64,000 bases of DNA, from contig NZ_JABAOB010000002.1 of NCBI RefSeq assembly GCF_012726295.1, positions 62,001 to 126,000 of the forward strand. Direction: 5' to 3'. A program made the position numbers and the translations under genes. Position 1 is the stretch's first letter. The number at the start of each line of letters is the position of its first letter. This document shows, one piece after another, positions 52,487-60,788 of the stretch. The notes beneath the pieces are model-generated. The model made no database searches and was not told where the DNA came from. It was given only the letters and a program-made list of their open reading frames with translations. The stretch is from Chitinophaga sp. Ak27 (lineage in GTDB: Bacteria > Bacteroidota > Bacteroidia > Chitinophagales > Chitinophagaceae).

Positions 52487-53731
52487 ATGAATAAATGGAC
52501 AAAATCATTAGCGATTGTATTCCTGGCTTTTCAGTCTGGTGTACATGCACAAAGTGTTAGAAAGACAGTCTTTGTAATTGCAGATGGTATCCCTGCAGAT
52601 GTGATAGAACGTTTGGAGCTTCCCAACATGAAAAGAATTATCAACGACGGTACCTATACCCGGATGCATGTGGGCGGTGATAAAAATTCGTACAATGAAA
52701 CGCCTACTATTTCTGCGGTTGGTTACAACAGCCTGCTGACCGGCACCTGGGTGAACAAACATAATGTACCTGATAACGATATTACGGCGCCGAATTACAA
52801 CTATCAGAACATATTCCGCCTGTTTAAAGCGCAGTATCCCGGTAAAAAGACGGCGATATTTTCCAGCTGGCAGGACAACCGCACTAAGTTGATCGGCCAT
52901 GAACTACCTGCAGCAGGCAACGTAAAGATGGATTATTATTTTGATGGCTATGAGCTGGATACAATCCACTATCAGCATGATAAAGCACATCAGTTCATGC
53001 ACCGTATCGATGAAAAAGTAGTAGACGAGGCGACGGCCACCATCAGGAAAAATGCACCGGATTTGTCATGGGTGTACCTGGAATACACGGATGATATGGG
53101 ACATATGCATGGCGATAGTCCTGAGTTTGAAGCCGCTGTTAAAATGTTGGACGTACAGATGGGCAAACTGTATGATGCCATTCAATATCGTAAGCAACAG
53201 TTTAAGGAAGACTGGCTGTTGGTGATCACTACCGATCATGGCAGGGATGAGAAGACAGGTAAGGGGCATGGGGGACAGTCGTTGCGTCAACGAACCACCT
53301 GGATGGTTACCAATTACAAGCCATTGAATGCTTATGCTACCCGTTACCGGCCGGCTATCGTAGATATCATGCCTACGATCAATCGTTATATGAATATTAA
53401 GGTGCCACAAGATGTGCAGCGGGAGATCGACGGTACGCCGCTCATTGGCAAGGTATCTATCTCCCAGGCGCTGGTGAACAGCGTGCAGGGACATCTTGAT
53501 ATTACCTGGAAGGCGTTGGAGCCCGCAGGGAAGGTAAAAATTTGGCTGGCTACCACCAATGATTTTAAAGCAGGTAAGGCAGATCAATATCACCTGGTGG
53601 GCGAAGTGCCGGTAAAAAGTCAGCACGCCTGGATAGATGTTAAGGATTACCCTTCAGATTATTATAAGATAGTGCTGGAAGCCCCGGAAAACACCTTGAA
53701 TCAGTGGATAACAAAAGAGATTAAAAAATAA
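52487..53731 (+). CDS. secreted type I phosphodiesterase/alkaline phosphatase superfamily protein
   Basis: A 414-residue exported enzyme of the nucleotide pyrophosphatase/phosphodiesterase type. A signal peptide ([15 protein letters not shown]) is followed by metal and nucleophile motifs: [30 protein letters not shown] with the likely Thr nucleophile, [34 protein letters not shown]. It would cleave phosphodiesters or phosphonates with two zinc ions. Its place after SusC/SusD suggests that the transported substrate is a phospho-compound, or that the enzyme trims it at the cell surface. A strong hairpin follows. Confidence 0.9.
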   Translation: MNKWTKSLAIVFLAFQSGVHAQSVRKTVFVIADGIPADVIERLELPNMKRIINDGTYTRMHVGGDKNSYNETPTISAVGYNSLLTGTWVNKHNVPDNDITAPNYNYQNIFRLFKAQYPGKKTAIFSSWQDNRTKLIGHELPAAGNVKMDYYFDGYELDTIHYQHDKAHQFMHRIDEKVVDEATATIRKNAPDLSWVYLEYTDDMGHMHGDSPEFEAAVKMLDVQMGKLYDAIQYRKQQFKEDWLLVITTDHGRDEKTGKGHGGQSLRQRTTWMVTNYKPLNAYATRYRPAIVDIMPTINRYMNIKVPQDVQREIDGTPLIGKVSISQALVNSVQGHLDITWKALEPAGKVKIWLATTNDFKAGKADQYHLVGEVPVKSQHAWIDVKDYPSDYYKIVLEAPENTLNQWITKEIKK

Positions 53732-53738
53732 AACCTTA

Positions 53739-53763
53739 ATTCGGGGCGCAGTGCGTCCCGAAT
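53739..53763. terminator. two-way terminator hairpin
   Basis: ATTCGGG (53739-53745) pairs with CCCGAAT (53757-53763), with CGC/GCG inside. It lies between the convergent phosphodiesterase and AraC genes. Confidence 0.75.
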
Positions 53764-53765
53764 CC

Positions 53766-54686
53766 TCAGTTCATATCAAATGACTTCCGGAATTCCAGCG
53801 GGGTAAGGGAGGTCTTACTTTTGAATAGCTTACTAAATGACTGGGTATGCTCAAAACCCAAATTATAAGCTATCTCGCTGACACTAAGGTCAGTGATGGA
53901 CAACTGCTCCTTGGCTACTTCTATCAATTTATCATGGATAAACTGCTGCGCTGTTTGCCCTGTTAAGGCTTTAAGCATGGTGCTTAAATATTTTGGTGAC
54001 AGGTGTAGCTTTTCCGCGAAGTATTGTACAGTAGGCAGGCCTTTTGTACTGGCAATATCATCATTGAAGTAAGCAACAAATAATGATTCCAGTTGTTCCA
54101 GCATCTGGTGGCCGGCACGCTTCCTGGTAATAAATTGGCGATTGTAATAACGCTCAGCGTATTTAAGCAATGTTTCGATCTGGGAAATAATAATTCCTTG
54201 GCTGAATTTATCGATGTTGGTATGATACTCCCGCCTGATATTATTGATGATATCCATCATGGTATCTTCTTCCTTTTTGGATACAAACAGCGCCTCGTGG
54301 ATGGTGTAGCTGAAATATTCATACTGCTTTATTTCTTTAGCTAAAGACGTATTCCAAAGAAAATCAGGGTGGATAAGCAACATCCAGCCGGACCTGTCGA
54401 CGGGTGAGCCCGTGGTGGATTCTATGCGGAAAACCTGTCCCGGAGCGATAAAGAACATAACGCCTTCATCAAAGTCATAGGTTTGTTGACCATACATTAC
54501 TTTACCGCCTATATTTTTTTTAAGTGATATTAAATAGAAGTCAAGCGTCCAGCTGCAGTCGAAGTAGGCTGGCTGCATCTGTACATCCGCATAATCTACC
54601 ACGCTGATTAAGGGGTGTTCCGGCGGAGGAAGGTTCCGGGTCTGATGAAACTCCTTAATGGTCTTTAACTTTTGAATTTTCCCCAT
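53766..54686 (-). CDS. AraC family transcriptional regulator
   Basis: A 306-residue regulator with an N-terminal cupin-like sensing domain (YGQQTYDFDEGVMFFIAPGQ) and a C-terminal AraC double helix-turn-helix (LPTVQYFAEKLHLSPKYLST and VSEIAYNLGFEHTQSFSKLF). It is clearly paralogous to the protein encoded at 55859-56773: both share RRQFITRK-like and KSKTSLTPLEFRKSF-like stretches. The effector is unknown. It lies downstream of the NmrA-like gene, in the same direction. Confidence 0.93.
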   Translation of the reverse strand: MGKIQKLKTIKEFHQTRNLPPPEHPLISVVDYADVQMQPAYFDCSWTLDFYLISLKKNIGGKVMYGQQTYDFDEGVMFFIAPGQVFRIESTTGSPVDRSGWMLLIHPDFLWNTSLAKEIKQYEYFSYTIHEALFVSKKEEDTMMDIINNIRREYHTNIDKFSQGIIISQIETLLKYAERYYNRQFITRKRAGHQMLEQLESLFVAYFNDDIASTKGLPTVQYFAEKLHLSPKYLSTMLKALTGQTAQQFIHDKLIEVAKEQLSITDLSVSEIAYNLGFEHTQSFSKLFKSKTSLTPLEFRKSFDMN

Positions 54687-54854
54687 GCGTTTAAATTTTC
54701 GGTAAGGTGATTAGGCAATGAATCCTTCATCTTACGGTATCCTTTATCCGAAGTTAAAAAATACTTTTAATAGCACTGCTGCGTGGCTAACGCCATTTCC
54801 TTTTGCCGGCGCCAGCTGCCAGAGAGCCGGCGCCGGGCAGAAGATATAAGGGAA

Positions 54855-55760
54855 TTATTGCTTGTTATATGCGGCTGCAAAATCTTTGACGAAGTCGTTC
54901 AGTTTTACCTGACCCAACAGGGGTTTGTGTTGGTGGTAGTCTTCGTAGAGTTGACCGCTACCCTGACTTTCCTGTAGTTCAACAAAGCCTTTAGCTACCT
55001 GCTCATTAAAGCCAATGCTTAGCCAGCCATCCAACAGTTGCTGACTTGGAATAACGCGCCACTGGAGGTCAGGTTGGCCGATGGCTTCGCCTAATGCCCT
55101 GGCTATTTCATTGGGCGACACCTCATCGCTGGCCACGTAGCGTATTGTTTTACCCTCAAATGGTTTGTCTACTTCTTCGGCAATAACAGCAGCAATATCT
55201 TTCGGCGACACCCATGGTTCTTTAACATCACCGCCATAGTTGGAAATGATGGCGCCCTGCGACTTAATCGTATGAATGTGCGAAAACAGGTTGATGTAGA
55301 AGCTGACCGGGCGAATAAATTTAATAGATACGTCGGCCGGCAGTTCCCTGAGAATGGATTCTACCTCGTGATGGAAACGGATAATACCTGTGCCCTTATC
55401 CGTATGTGCACCGATACTGCTGAGATGTATCACTTTTTTTACGCCGGAGCGTTCTACAGCTTCTTTATAATTTTCACCTATTTGGGCAATGCCGCCAATA
55501 AAGTCGACCGATGTATCGAACATATCACCAACGGCTTCCATTGTTTCCATCAGGTAAACAATATCTGCGCCTTTGAAGGTGTCCGTCAGGAAATCCACCT
55601 CCTGTAACTTGCCTATGGCTGCTTTCGCGCCAATGAGCTCAATATCTTCCCGACGGGTTGCGTTGCTGCTGATAACAGTAACGGTATGACCGTTATTAAC
55701 CAATGCCGCTGTAAGTGGCTTTCCAATGTTTCCAAGCGAGCCTGTGAGTACAATATTCAT
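54855..55760 (-). CDS. NmrA-like NAD(P)-binding protein
   Basis: A 301-residue atypical short-chain dehydrogenase-like protein. The dinucleotide motif is MNIVLTGSLGNIGKPLTAAL with the GxxGxxG spacing, and later segments (KVIHLSSIGAHTDKGTGIIR, FIRPVSFYINLFSHIHTIKS) match the NmrA/quinone-oxidoreductase-like group. The frame is open to 55796; the ATG at 55760 starts the Rossmann strand. The tandem operator at 55810-55845 lies 50 bases upstream, between this gene and the preceding AraC gene, so AraC control is likely. Confidence 0.9.
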   Translation of the reverse strand: MNIVLTGSLGNIGKPLTAALVNNGHTVTVISSNATRREDIELIGAKAAIGKLQEVDFLTDTFKGADIVYLMETMEAVGDMFDTSVDFIGGIAQIGENYKEAVERSGVKKVIHLSSIGAHTDKGTGIIRFHHEVESILRELPADVSIKFIRPVSFYINLFSHIHTIKSQGAIISNYGGDVKEPWVSPKDIAAVIAEEVDKPFEGKTIRYVASDEVSPNEIARALGEAIGQPDLQWRVIPSQQLLDGWLSIGFNEQVAKGFVELQESQGSGQLYEDYHQHKPLLGQVKLNDFVKDFAAAYNKQ

Positions 55761-55809
55761 GACCGTGTTTTTTTGTTGACTCAAAAGTCCGAACAATGAA
55801 TAAAACGCA

Positions 55810-55845
55810 TGTAGCCAAAAGTCGCAACGTTGTAGCCAAAAGTCG
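55810..55845. promoter_or_regulatory. tandem AraC-type operator
   Basis: TGTAGCCAAAAGTCG occurs at 55810-55824 and again, identical, at 55831-55845. The 21-bp period puts both on one face of the helix, as expected for an AraC dimer binding direct repeats. It lies upstream of the NmrA-like gene and just past the end of the AraC gene at 55859. Confidence 0.75.
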
Positions 55846-55858
55846 ACAATGGATATTT

Positions 55859-56773
55859 TTAATTAAACGTCTGACGGAATGCCAAAGGAGAGAGATTAGT
55901 TTTGGCTTTGAATAGTTTACTAAAGGATTGCGGGTGTTCAAAGCCCAGGTGATACGCAATTTCCGCCACAGACAACGACGTGGAACTCAGCAGGTCTTTT
56001 GATTGTTCAATGACCTTGTCCTGGATGTATTGTTGTGTATTTAGTCCTGTTAGCGACCGCAGTATATCACTTAAATAGCGTTGCGATAGTTTTAATTGGG
56101 AACTGATATAGTGTACAGAGGGCAAACCGTTTTGTAATCCCTTATCTTTTTGAAAGTAGTCGTTCAATAATTTATCCAGGGTGGCCATTACCTCGTGATT
56201 GATGGTTTTTCGGGTAATAAACTGACGATTGTAAAAACGGTTGCTGTAATTCAGTAGTAATTCGATATGTGAAACCAGGATATCCTGGCTAAATGGGTCT
56301 ATATGATGCTTTAGTTCATTGCCGATGGTGTGGAACAAATGCGTAATAATCTCTTTTTCACTGGCCGACAAAAACAGTGCTTCAGCCACATCATAGGAAA
56401 AAAAGCCGTATTGATGAATAGCCGTACCTAACGGATAATTTCGTATAAAATCCGGATGAAAGTATAATACATATCCTTCATAGCTATCAATATCCGGAGA
56501 AGAAATAACGACCTGCTTTGGTTTTAGAAAAGCGAGGCCGCCTTCTTCAAAGTCATAATAGCCTTGTCCATATTTCACTTGTCCTTTAAAACTGTTTTTG
56601 AAGGAAATTTTATAAAAATCCAGGCTGATTTTTATGCCCTTTTCGAATGTGTTTGATGGAACATTGTTGTAGTCAATTAATGCGATCAAGGGATGCAGCA
56701 TAGCCGCCAGGCCCAGTTGTCGCGTTAATTGCGAAATACTGCTAAAATGTTGGATGTCGCTATTTGACTTCAT
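55859..56773 (-). CDS. AraC family transcriptional regulator
   Basis: A 304-residue paralogue of the regulator at 53766-54686. The N-terminal sensing domain has YGQGYYDFEEGGLAFLKPKQ and the DNA-binding domain has LPSVHYISSQLKLSQRYLSD and VAEIAYHLGFEHPQSFSKLF. Its gene lies between the SDR gene (25 bases upstream) and the NmrA-like gene (98 bases downstream), all on the minus strand. Its likely operator is the tandem repeat at 55810-55845. The inducer is unknown; the enzymes beside it suggest a response to reactive carbonyls or quinones (inference). Confidence 0.93.
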   Translation of the reverse strand: MKSNSDIQHFSSISQLTRQLGLAAMLHPLIALIDYNNVPSNTFEKGIKISLDFYKISFKNSFKGQVKYGQGYYDFEEGGLAFLKPKQVVISSPDIDSYEGYVLYFHPDFIRNYPLGTAIHQYGFFSYDVAEALFLSASEKEIITHLFHTIGNELKHHIDPFSQDILVSHIELLLNYSNRFYNRQFITRKTINHEVMATLDKLLNDYFQKDKGLQNGLPSVHYISSQLKLSQRYLSDILRSLTGLNTQQYIQDKVIEQSKDLLSSTSLSVAEIAYHLGFEHPQSFSKLFKAKTNLSPLAFRQTFN

Positions 56774-56797
56774 TGGCTTATTACTATACTAAAATAA

Positions 56798-57538
56798 TCA
56801 ATTTTGCGCGGCGGGGCGAATAACAATATCACCTATTTCTACTTCTTTAGGTTGGCTCATGGCATAGATAACGGCGCTGGCAATGACTTCCGGGTTAATT
56901 CCCAGCTTTTCCATATTTTCTAAGCCTGCATTCCTTATGGCTTCATCCTTCAGGCGGTCGATAAAATTTGTTTTAACGTACCCGGGGGAAATGCCGGTAA
57001 TACGTATAGTGCCGTCTGATTCCTGCCTGAATGCTTCTGTAATCGTACGAACCGCATTTTTGGTGCCTGCATATACTCCTTGCATAGGAACAATCTTGAT
57101 GCCGGCAGTGGAGATAATGTTTATAATATGCCCCGACTGCTGTTGCTTGAAAACGGGGATGGCGGCGGCCATTCCATAAAGTACTCCTTTCAGGTTGATG
57201 TCTATCATTTCTTCCCAGCTTTCGACATCCAGGTGATCTATGCGGTTAATTTCGCTTACACCGGCATTGTTGATGATAACATCCAATCGTCCATAATTTT
57301 TAATAGCAAGGTTCACCAAATGAACTAAGTCGGCCTTGTGCCTGACATCAATGGTTACACTGGTGGCCGTTCCACCATTAGTTTTGATAAGATCAACGAT
57401 TGCGGCTAGCTGCGCCGGCCGGCGTGCGCCTAAAACTACTATGGCGCCGTTTGCAGACAGCGCCATAGCGGTGGCTTTGCCGATGCCACTACTGGCTCCG
57501 GTGATGGCAACAACTTTCCCTTTGATTGAATTTTGCAT
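56798..57538 (-). CDS. short-chain dehydrogenase/reductase
   Basis: A 246-residue classical SDR. It has TGASSGIGKATAMAL for NAD(P) binding, INNAGVSEINRI, the catalytic Ser in INIISTAGIKIVPM and YAGTK with the Tyr/Lys pair. The size matches the family. The frame is open to 57586, but the ATG at 57538 (MQNSIKGKVVAITGA) is the clear start. It heads the run SDR, AraC, NmrA, AraC on the minus strand. The substrate is unknown. Confidence 0.93.
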   Translation of the reverse strand: MQNSIKGKVVAITGASSGIGKATAMALSANGAIVVLGARRPAQLAAIVDLIKTNGGTATSVTIDVRHKADLVHLVNLAIKNYGRLDVIINNAGVSEINRIDHLDVESWEEMIDINLKGVLYGMAAAIPVFKQQQSGHIINIISTAGIKIVPMQGVYAGTKNAVRTITEAFRQESDGTIRITGISPGYVKTNFIDRLKDEAIRNAGLENMEKLGINPEVIASAVIYAMSQPKEVEIGDIVIRPAAQN

Positions 57539-57657
57539 ATGACATAGTTTAAAGTTAATGCAAAACTCATCTTTCTGCTGCCGCAAAAAGTAACCGGGTT
57601 GGTAATTGTCGTAGCCGGATGTGGCTTTTTCTCTTTTCTCTTTTCCCTTTTATACTA

Positions 57658-60330
57658 TCAATCCTGGTAAACAAGCTGAAAGGATGCCGGAGAATATTTG
57701 CCCAGTTGAAAAGCGAATGCTCCGTTCTTCACCGCAATGGCCGGTCCTGTTTTATTACCACGCAAATCAATTGGTATTACTGATTTAATAGTTTTTTGAT
57801 CATTAAATGTCACTTTGCAGTTTCCGGAAATGCCGGCTTGTTCCCATACCCGTAAAATGCGGCCGTTCCCATCCGGGTTTTCGCCAAAAGCGGTGACCAG
57901 CACGCCGCTGCGGGACACAACGATACCGCTTCGTTTTGCCGGTAGTTTTCCAGCTTCCCCGTTGGCGACGGCAGTGAGCAGCGGCAGGCGGGTTTCCCAG
58001 GCATGTTGTACGAGGTTGGGAACTGTTGCGGTACCTTTATCAACCGGCCAGATACGCACAGTTTCGCTCCAGGAGCCGTCTTGCCATAAGCGGAAGTTAG
58101 TGTTCCACATGTTGTTGTAGAGATTGACAAATACAGCGGGTGTTTTTGGGATATAATCCATGTCCCATTTCCATAAGCCGGGTTGTCCCGGGCTGATTAA
58201 TGGTGCATCTGCCGAAGCTAATGCCATCCCGGACTTGTCGGGTTGTGTAACGGCTACGCCGGAATTTACGGCCATCAGGTAGCGGTTGCAGCCTGGTACA
58301 ATGTCTGTTGCGGGGTTGATGGGGCCTCCGGGGCGACCAATGGTAAAGGTGGGTTGCTGTACGTTGAACGGAAAACACAGCCATCCTCCTTCGGGTTGTT
58401 TATCGGGTGTTTTATCAGTCACGGCCCATGCTACATCTACATAGGCTGCATTTCGTGGGAACGTATACGTGAGGGTATAATGTTGTGCGTAGCCACCTGT
58501 CTCAACCGCTGTGAGCGTAACAATATCTACGACGTTGGTGCGGGCAACATCAATTTTCCAGGCGTTAGGTGTAAACGCGAGGTAGGGAGTATTGAGCATG
58601 CCGGGTTTACCCAGATCGTTTAGTCCCCAACCATCTTTTACGCGGCTATAGGCATTGAACCATTTATTTACTTCATTGGTGCTGAAACGTTCGTGTAAAA
58701 ACTGGCCGAGTACATATGCGGAGGATTGGTCTACCAATTCGCGGCCGGTTGACTTTTCCAGGAGAGACGAGATACCGCCTTTGGTCAGGTCGAACGTTAC
58801 ATCGAAATAGGGCGTACTAAGTGCGGGTTGTTCGCTGTGGGTAACGTTTGATGCCTTGAGCTCATCGGGTGAACAGGTAACGTAGCCGGAGGCGGGAATA
58901 TCCCGCAGGTAGCAGTATTGGCCTTTATTCCAGGGATCTTCTATCATACCCGATCTTTTCCATGGAAGCGGATTGTATACCACTACGCGTTTTCCTTCTT
59001 TATTGATCGCAGCTGCGAGCTGGTCCAGGCATTGCAACAATGCGGGGCTTACGATATCATTTGTATTGCGGATGTATTGGCGTTTTTCATCGTAAGAATG
59101 AAGCCATTTTCTTTTGCTGCCGATGGAAGTATTATGCGCATCGCTGTTTTTCAGGCTGGCGTAATTCCCGTTTTCGGGGATGGGCTCTGCGGCGGCTTCG
59201 TTCATCCATTTTTTCCAGTCGTCGCCATAGCTGTAACGGGGGCCGTATTCGGCGTTCATACCCCAGGTATGTTCCCCGTAAAGGAGGCTTTGTTCATAAG
59301 CTTTTGCCAGTTTTCCTGCAACAGATGCTGTTGGTATTCCCCAGCTGTTCATTTGGGTGTTCAGGGCGTCGAGGGCCGATTCGAGGGGACGGATGTTCCG
59401 GGCAATTTTAGTTTCCTCTGGATTTGATTGTATACCATGTATCCAGGTGTCAGGACAATCGCCTTTTACCGTGGGTAAGTTTGGATGCTCTGCCAGTACT
59501 GCTTTGGTGAAGTCGTCCAGGGTGCCGAAGTGTATCTTAACACCGGGCATTTCCTTTGCAGCGAATGCCAGGAGCTTATCTATTTCCTGGGAGGAGGGTG
59601 GACCATGGTTATCGCCCGTCATTTGCATCGCGAGGTAATTTTTGCAAGGCCAGTTTTCGGTGGGCCTGATGTCAGATCCATAGAGCGGGGTGTAGTTGCA
59701 TAATATTTTTGATCCATCCGGGCCTTCCCACCAGAACAGCTCCGGGAACCGCGGATATTGACTGGCGGGGTTACAGCCCAGTTGCAGGAACTTAATTCCG
59801 GCATGATGCAATAGGGTGGGCATAATCCAGGAGTGGCTGGGTACATCCGTCATCTTGGCGCTGATGGTCATAGGGAGCCCATATTCACGGCTGATTGCGG
59901 AGGTATAGCCCAGGCCCCGTACCAGGTCTTCATAGTCCAGGGATTCTGTATGCGTGGTAAACGGAATGCCATGTGCTACCAGGGCGCCGGTTTTGATGGC
60001 CTTTTCAATTCTTGCCTTTCGTTCCGGTGATTGCCGGGGACCGAGTATCTGGGCCTGCAGCGGCCAGCCTGAAACTGTCCACGCAAAATGCTTTTCGGGC
60101 GGAAGTGTGGCGCTTTTCTCGATGACGGCCAGGGCGTTGTCCATCATTTCTTCCCGGTACCGTTTGAATACGTTTTCCGGTAAGTCAGTGAAGCCCAGGT
60201 CGAAGTGTGTTTTAAACACGACCCATATGTCAGTGACTTTAGGGTTGATGCGCGACCTTTTCTGTTCCTGCGCAGAGGCTGTGGATATGGATATTGCAGC
60301 CAGTAGTAATAAGACTTGTATGCTTTTCAC
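57658..60330 (-). CDS. exported GH38-type alpha-mannosidase-like protein (DUF5054)
   Basis: An 890-residue exported glycosidase. A signal peptide (MKSIQVLLLLAAISISTASA) precedes the GH38-like N-terminal domain: VVFKTHFDLGFTDLPENVFK with the zinc-binding His/Asp pair, HFAWTVSGWPLQAQIL and SAKMTDVPSHSWIMPTLLHH. The later part (about residues 450-890) is beta-rich as in GH38 C-terminal domains. It would release mannose from alpha-mannosides outside the cell. It diverges from the kinase-isomerase fusion and the sugar porter, which fit uptake and use of mannose. An operator overlaps its promoter. Confidence 0.88.
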   Translation of the reverse strand: MKSIQVLLLLAAISISTASAQEQKRSRINPKVTDIWVVFKTHFDLGFTDLPENVFKRYREEMMDNALAVIEKSATLPPEKHFAWTVSGWPLQAQILGPRQSPERKARIEKAIKTGALVAHGIPFTTHTESLDYEDLVRGLGYTSAISREYGLPMTISAKMTDVPSHSWIMPTLLHHAGIKFLQLGCNPASQYPRFPELFWWEGPDGSKILCNYTPLYGSDIRPTENWPCKNYLAMQMTGDNHGPPSSQEIDKLLAFAAKEMPGVKIHFGTLDDFTKAVLAEHPNLPTVKGDCPDTWIHGIQSNPEETKIARNIRPLESALDALNTQMNSWGIPTASVAGKLAKAYEQSLLYGEHTWGMNAEYGPRYSYGDDWKKWMNEAAAEPIPENGNYASLKNSDAHNTSIGSKRKWLHSYDEKRQYIRNTNDIVSPALLQCLDQLAAAINKEGKRVVVYNPLPWKRSGMIEDPWNKGQYCYLRDIPASGYVTCSPDELKASNVTHSEQPALSTPYFDVTFDLTKGGISSLLEKSTGRELVDQSSAYVLGQFLHERFSTNEVNKWFNAYSRVKDGWGLNDLGKPGMLNTPYLAFTPNAWKIDVARTNVVDIVTLTAVETGGYAQHYTLTYTFPRNAAYVDVAWAVTDKTPDKQPEGGWLCFPFNVQQPTFTIGRPGGPINPATDIVPGCNRYLMAVNSGVAVTQPDKSGMALASADAPLISPGQPGLWKWDMDYIPKTPAVFVNLYNNMWNTNFRLWQDGSWSETVRIWPVDKGTATVPNLVQHAWETRLPLLTAVANGEAGKLPAKRSGIVVSRSGVLVTAFGENPDGNGRILRVWEQAGISGNCKVTFNDQKTIKSVIPIDLRGNKTGPAIAVKNGAFAFQLGKYSPASFQLVYQD

Positions 60331-60423
60331 TATCGTAATTTTTAAATGCTGATATTGGTTGTTTGCCTATAAATGGCTTAACATCATTTCATCTTCATAA
60401 CACAGCTAAACTGGATTCTGTTT

Positions 60424-60455
60424 CAAATGTATGTACATATATACATAATGTCAAC
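60424..60455 (-). promoter_or_regulatory. GH38 promoter with overlapping operator copy 1
   Basis: On the minus strand GTTG (60452-60455), 20 bases, then TACATTTG (60424-60431). The operator ATGTATGTACATATATACAT (60427-60446) covers the -7 end and the spacer. It is nearly palindromic. Confidence 0.7.
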
Positions 60456-60697
60456 CTTTTTTTAACTTTTTGGATGAGCGGTTCATAAGCAAAATAACTG
60501 ATTATACATTTCATATAAGTGTAGAAACAAATTGTAAGAGTCCGGTTTTTTCTATATTTAAACAGCAAAGTTATCCAGGCTGATCATTAGGTACCATCAA
60601 CGTCATAATGGCTTTGTCGGAAATTTTTCTGTCCCCGGGCTCTGCGCAGGTCAATATTTCTTTTTACCTGGGGCTGAAGAATGATTTTAAGGAATTA

Positions 60698-60742
60698 TTT
60701 GGGAAATGATCAGATTCTTAATATGTTTGTACATATGAACAT
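60698..60742 (+). promoter_or_regulatory. kinase-isomerase promoter with overlapping operator copy 2
   Basis: TTTG (60698-60701), 20 bases, then TATGTTTG (60722-60729) is an exact Bacteroidota promoter. The operator ATGTTTGTACATATGAACAT (60723-60742) covers the -7 element and matches copy 1 at 17 of 20 positions. A 33-codon frame at 60608-60709 overlaps the -33 box and is probably not a gene. Confidence 0.75.
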
Positions 60743-60788
60743 GCTGCCTTGTGCGGCGATTATATAGCATTTAACCGGTGGGAAATAG

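Noticed and set aside
58918..59427. 169-codon plus-strand ORF opposite the GH38 gene
   Set aside because: Shadow of the mannosidase coding strand without a plausible protein pattern.
60608..60709. 33-codon ORF (MALSEIFLSPGS...) before the kinase-isomerase gene
   Set aside because: Composition is protein-like, but it overlaps the -33 box of an exact promoter and has no known match.
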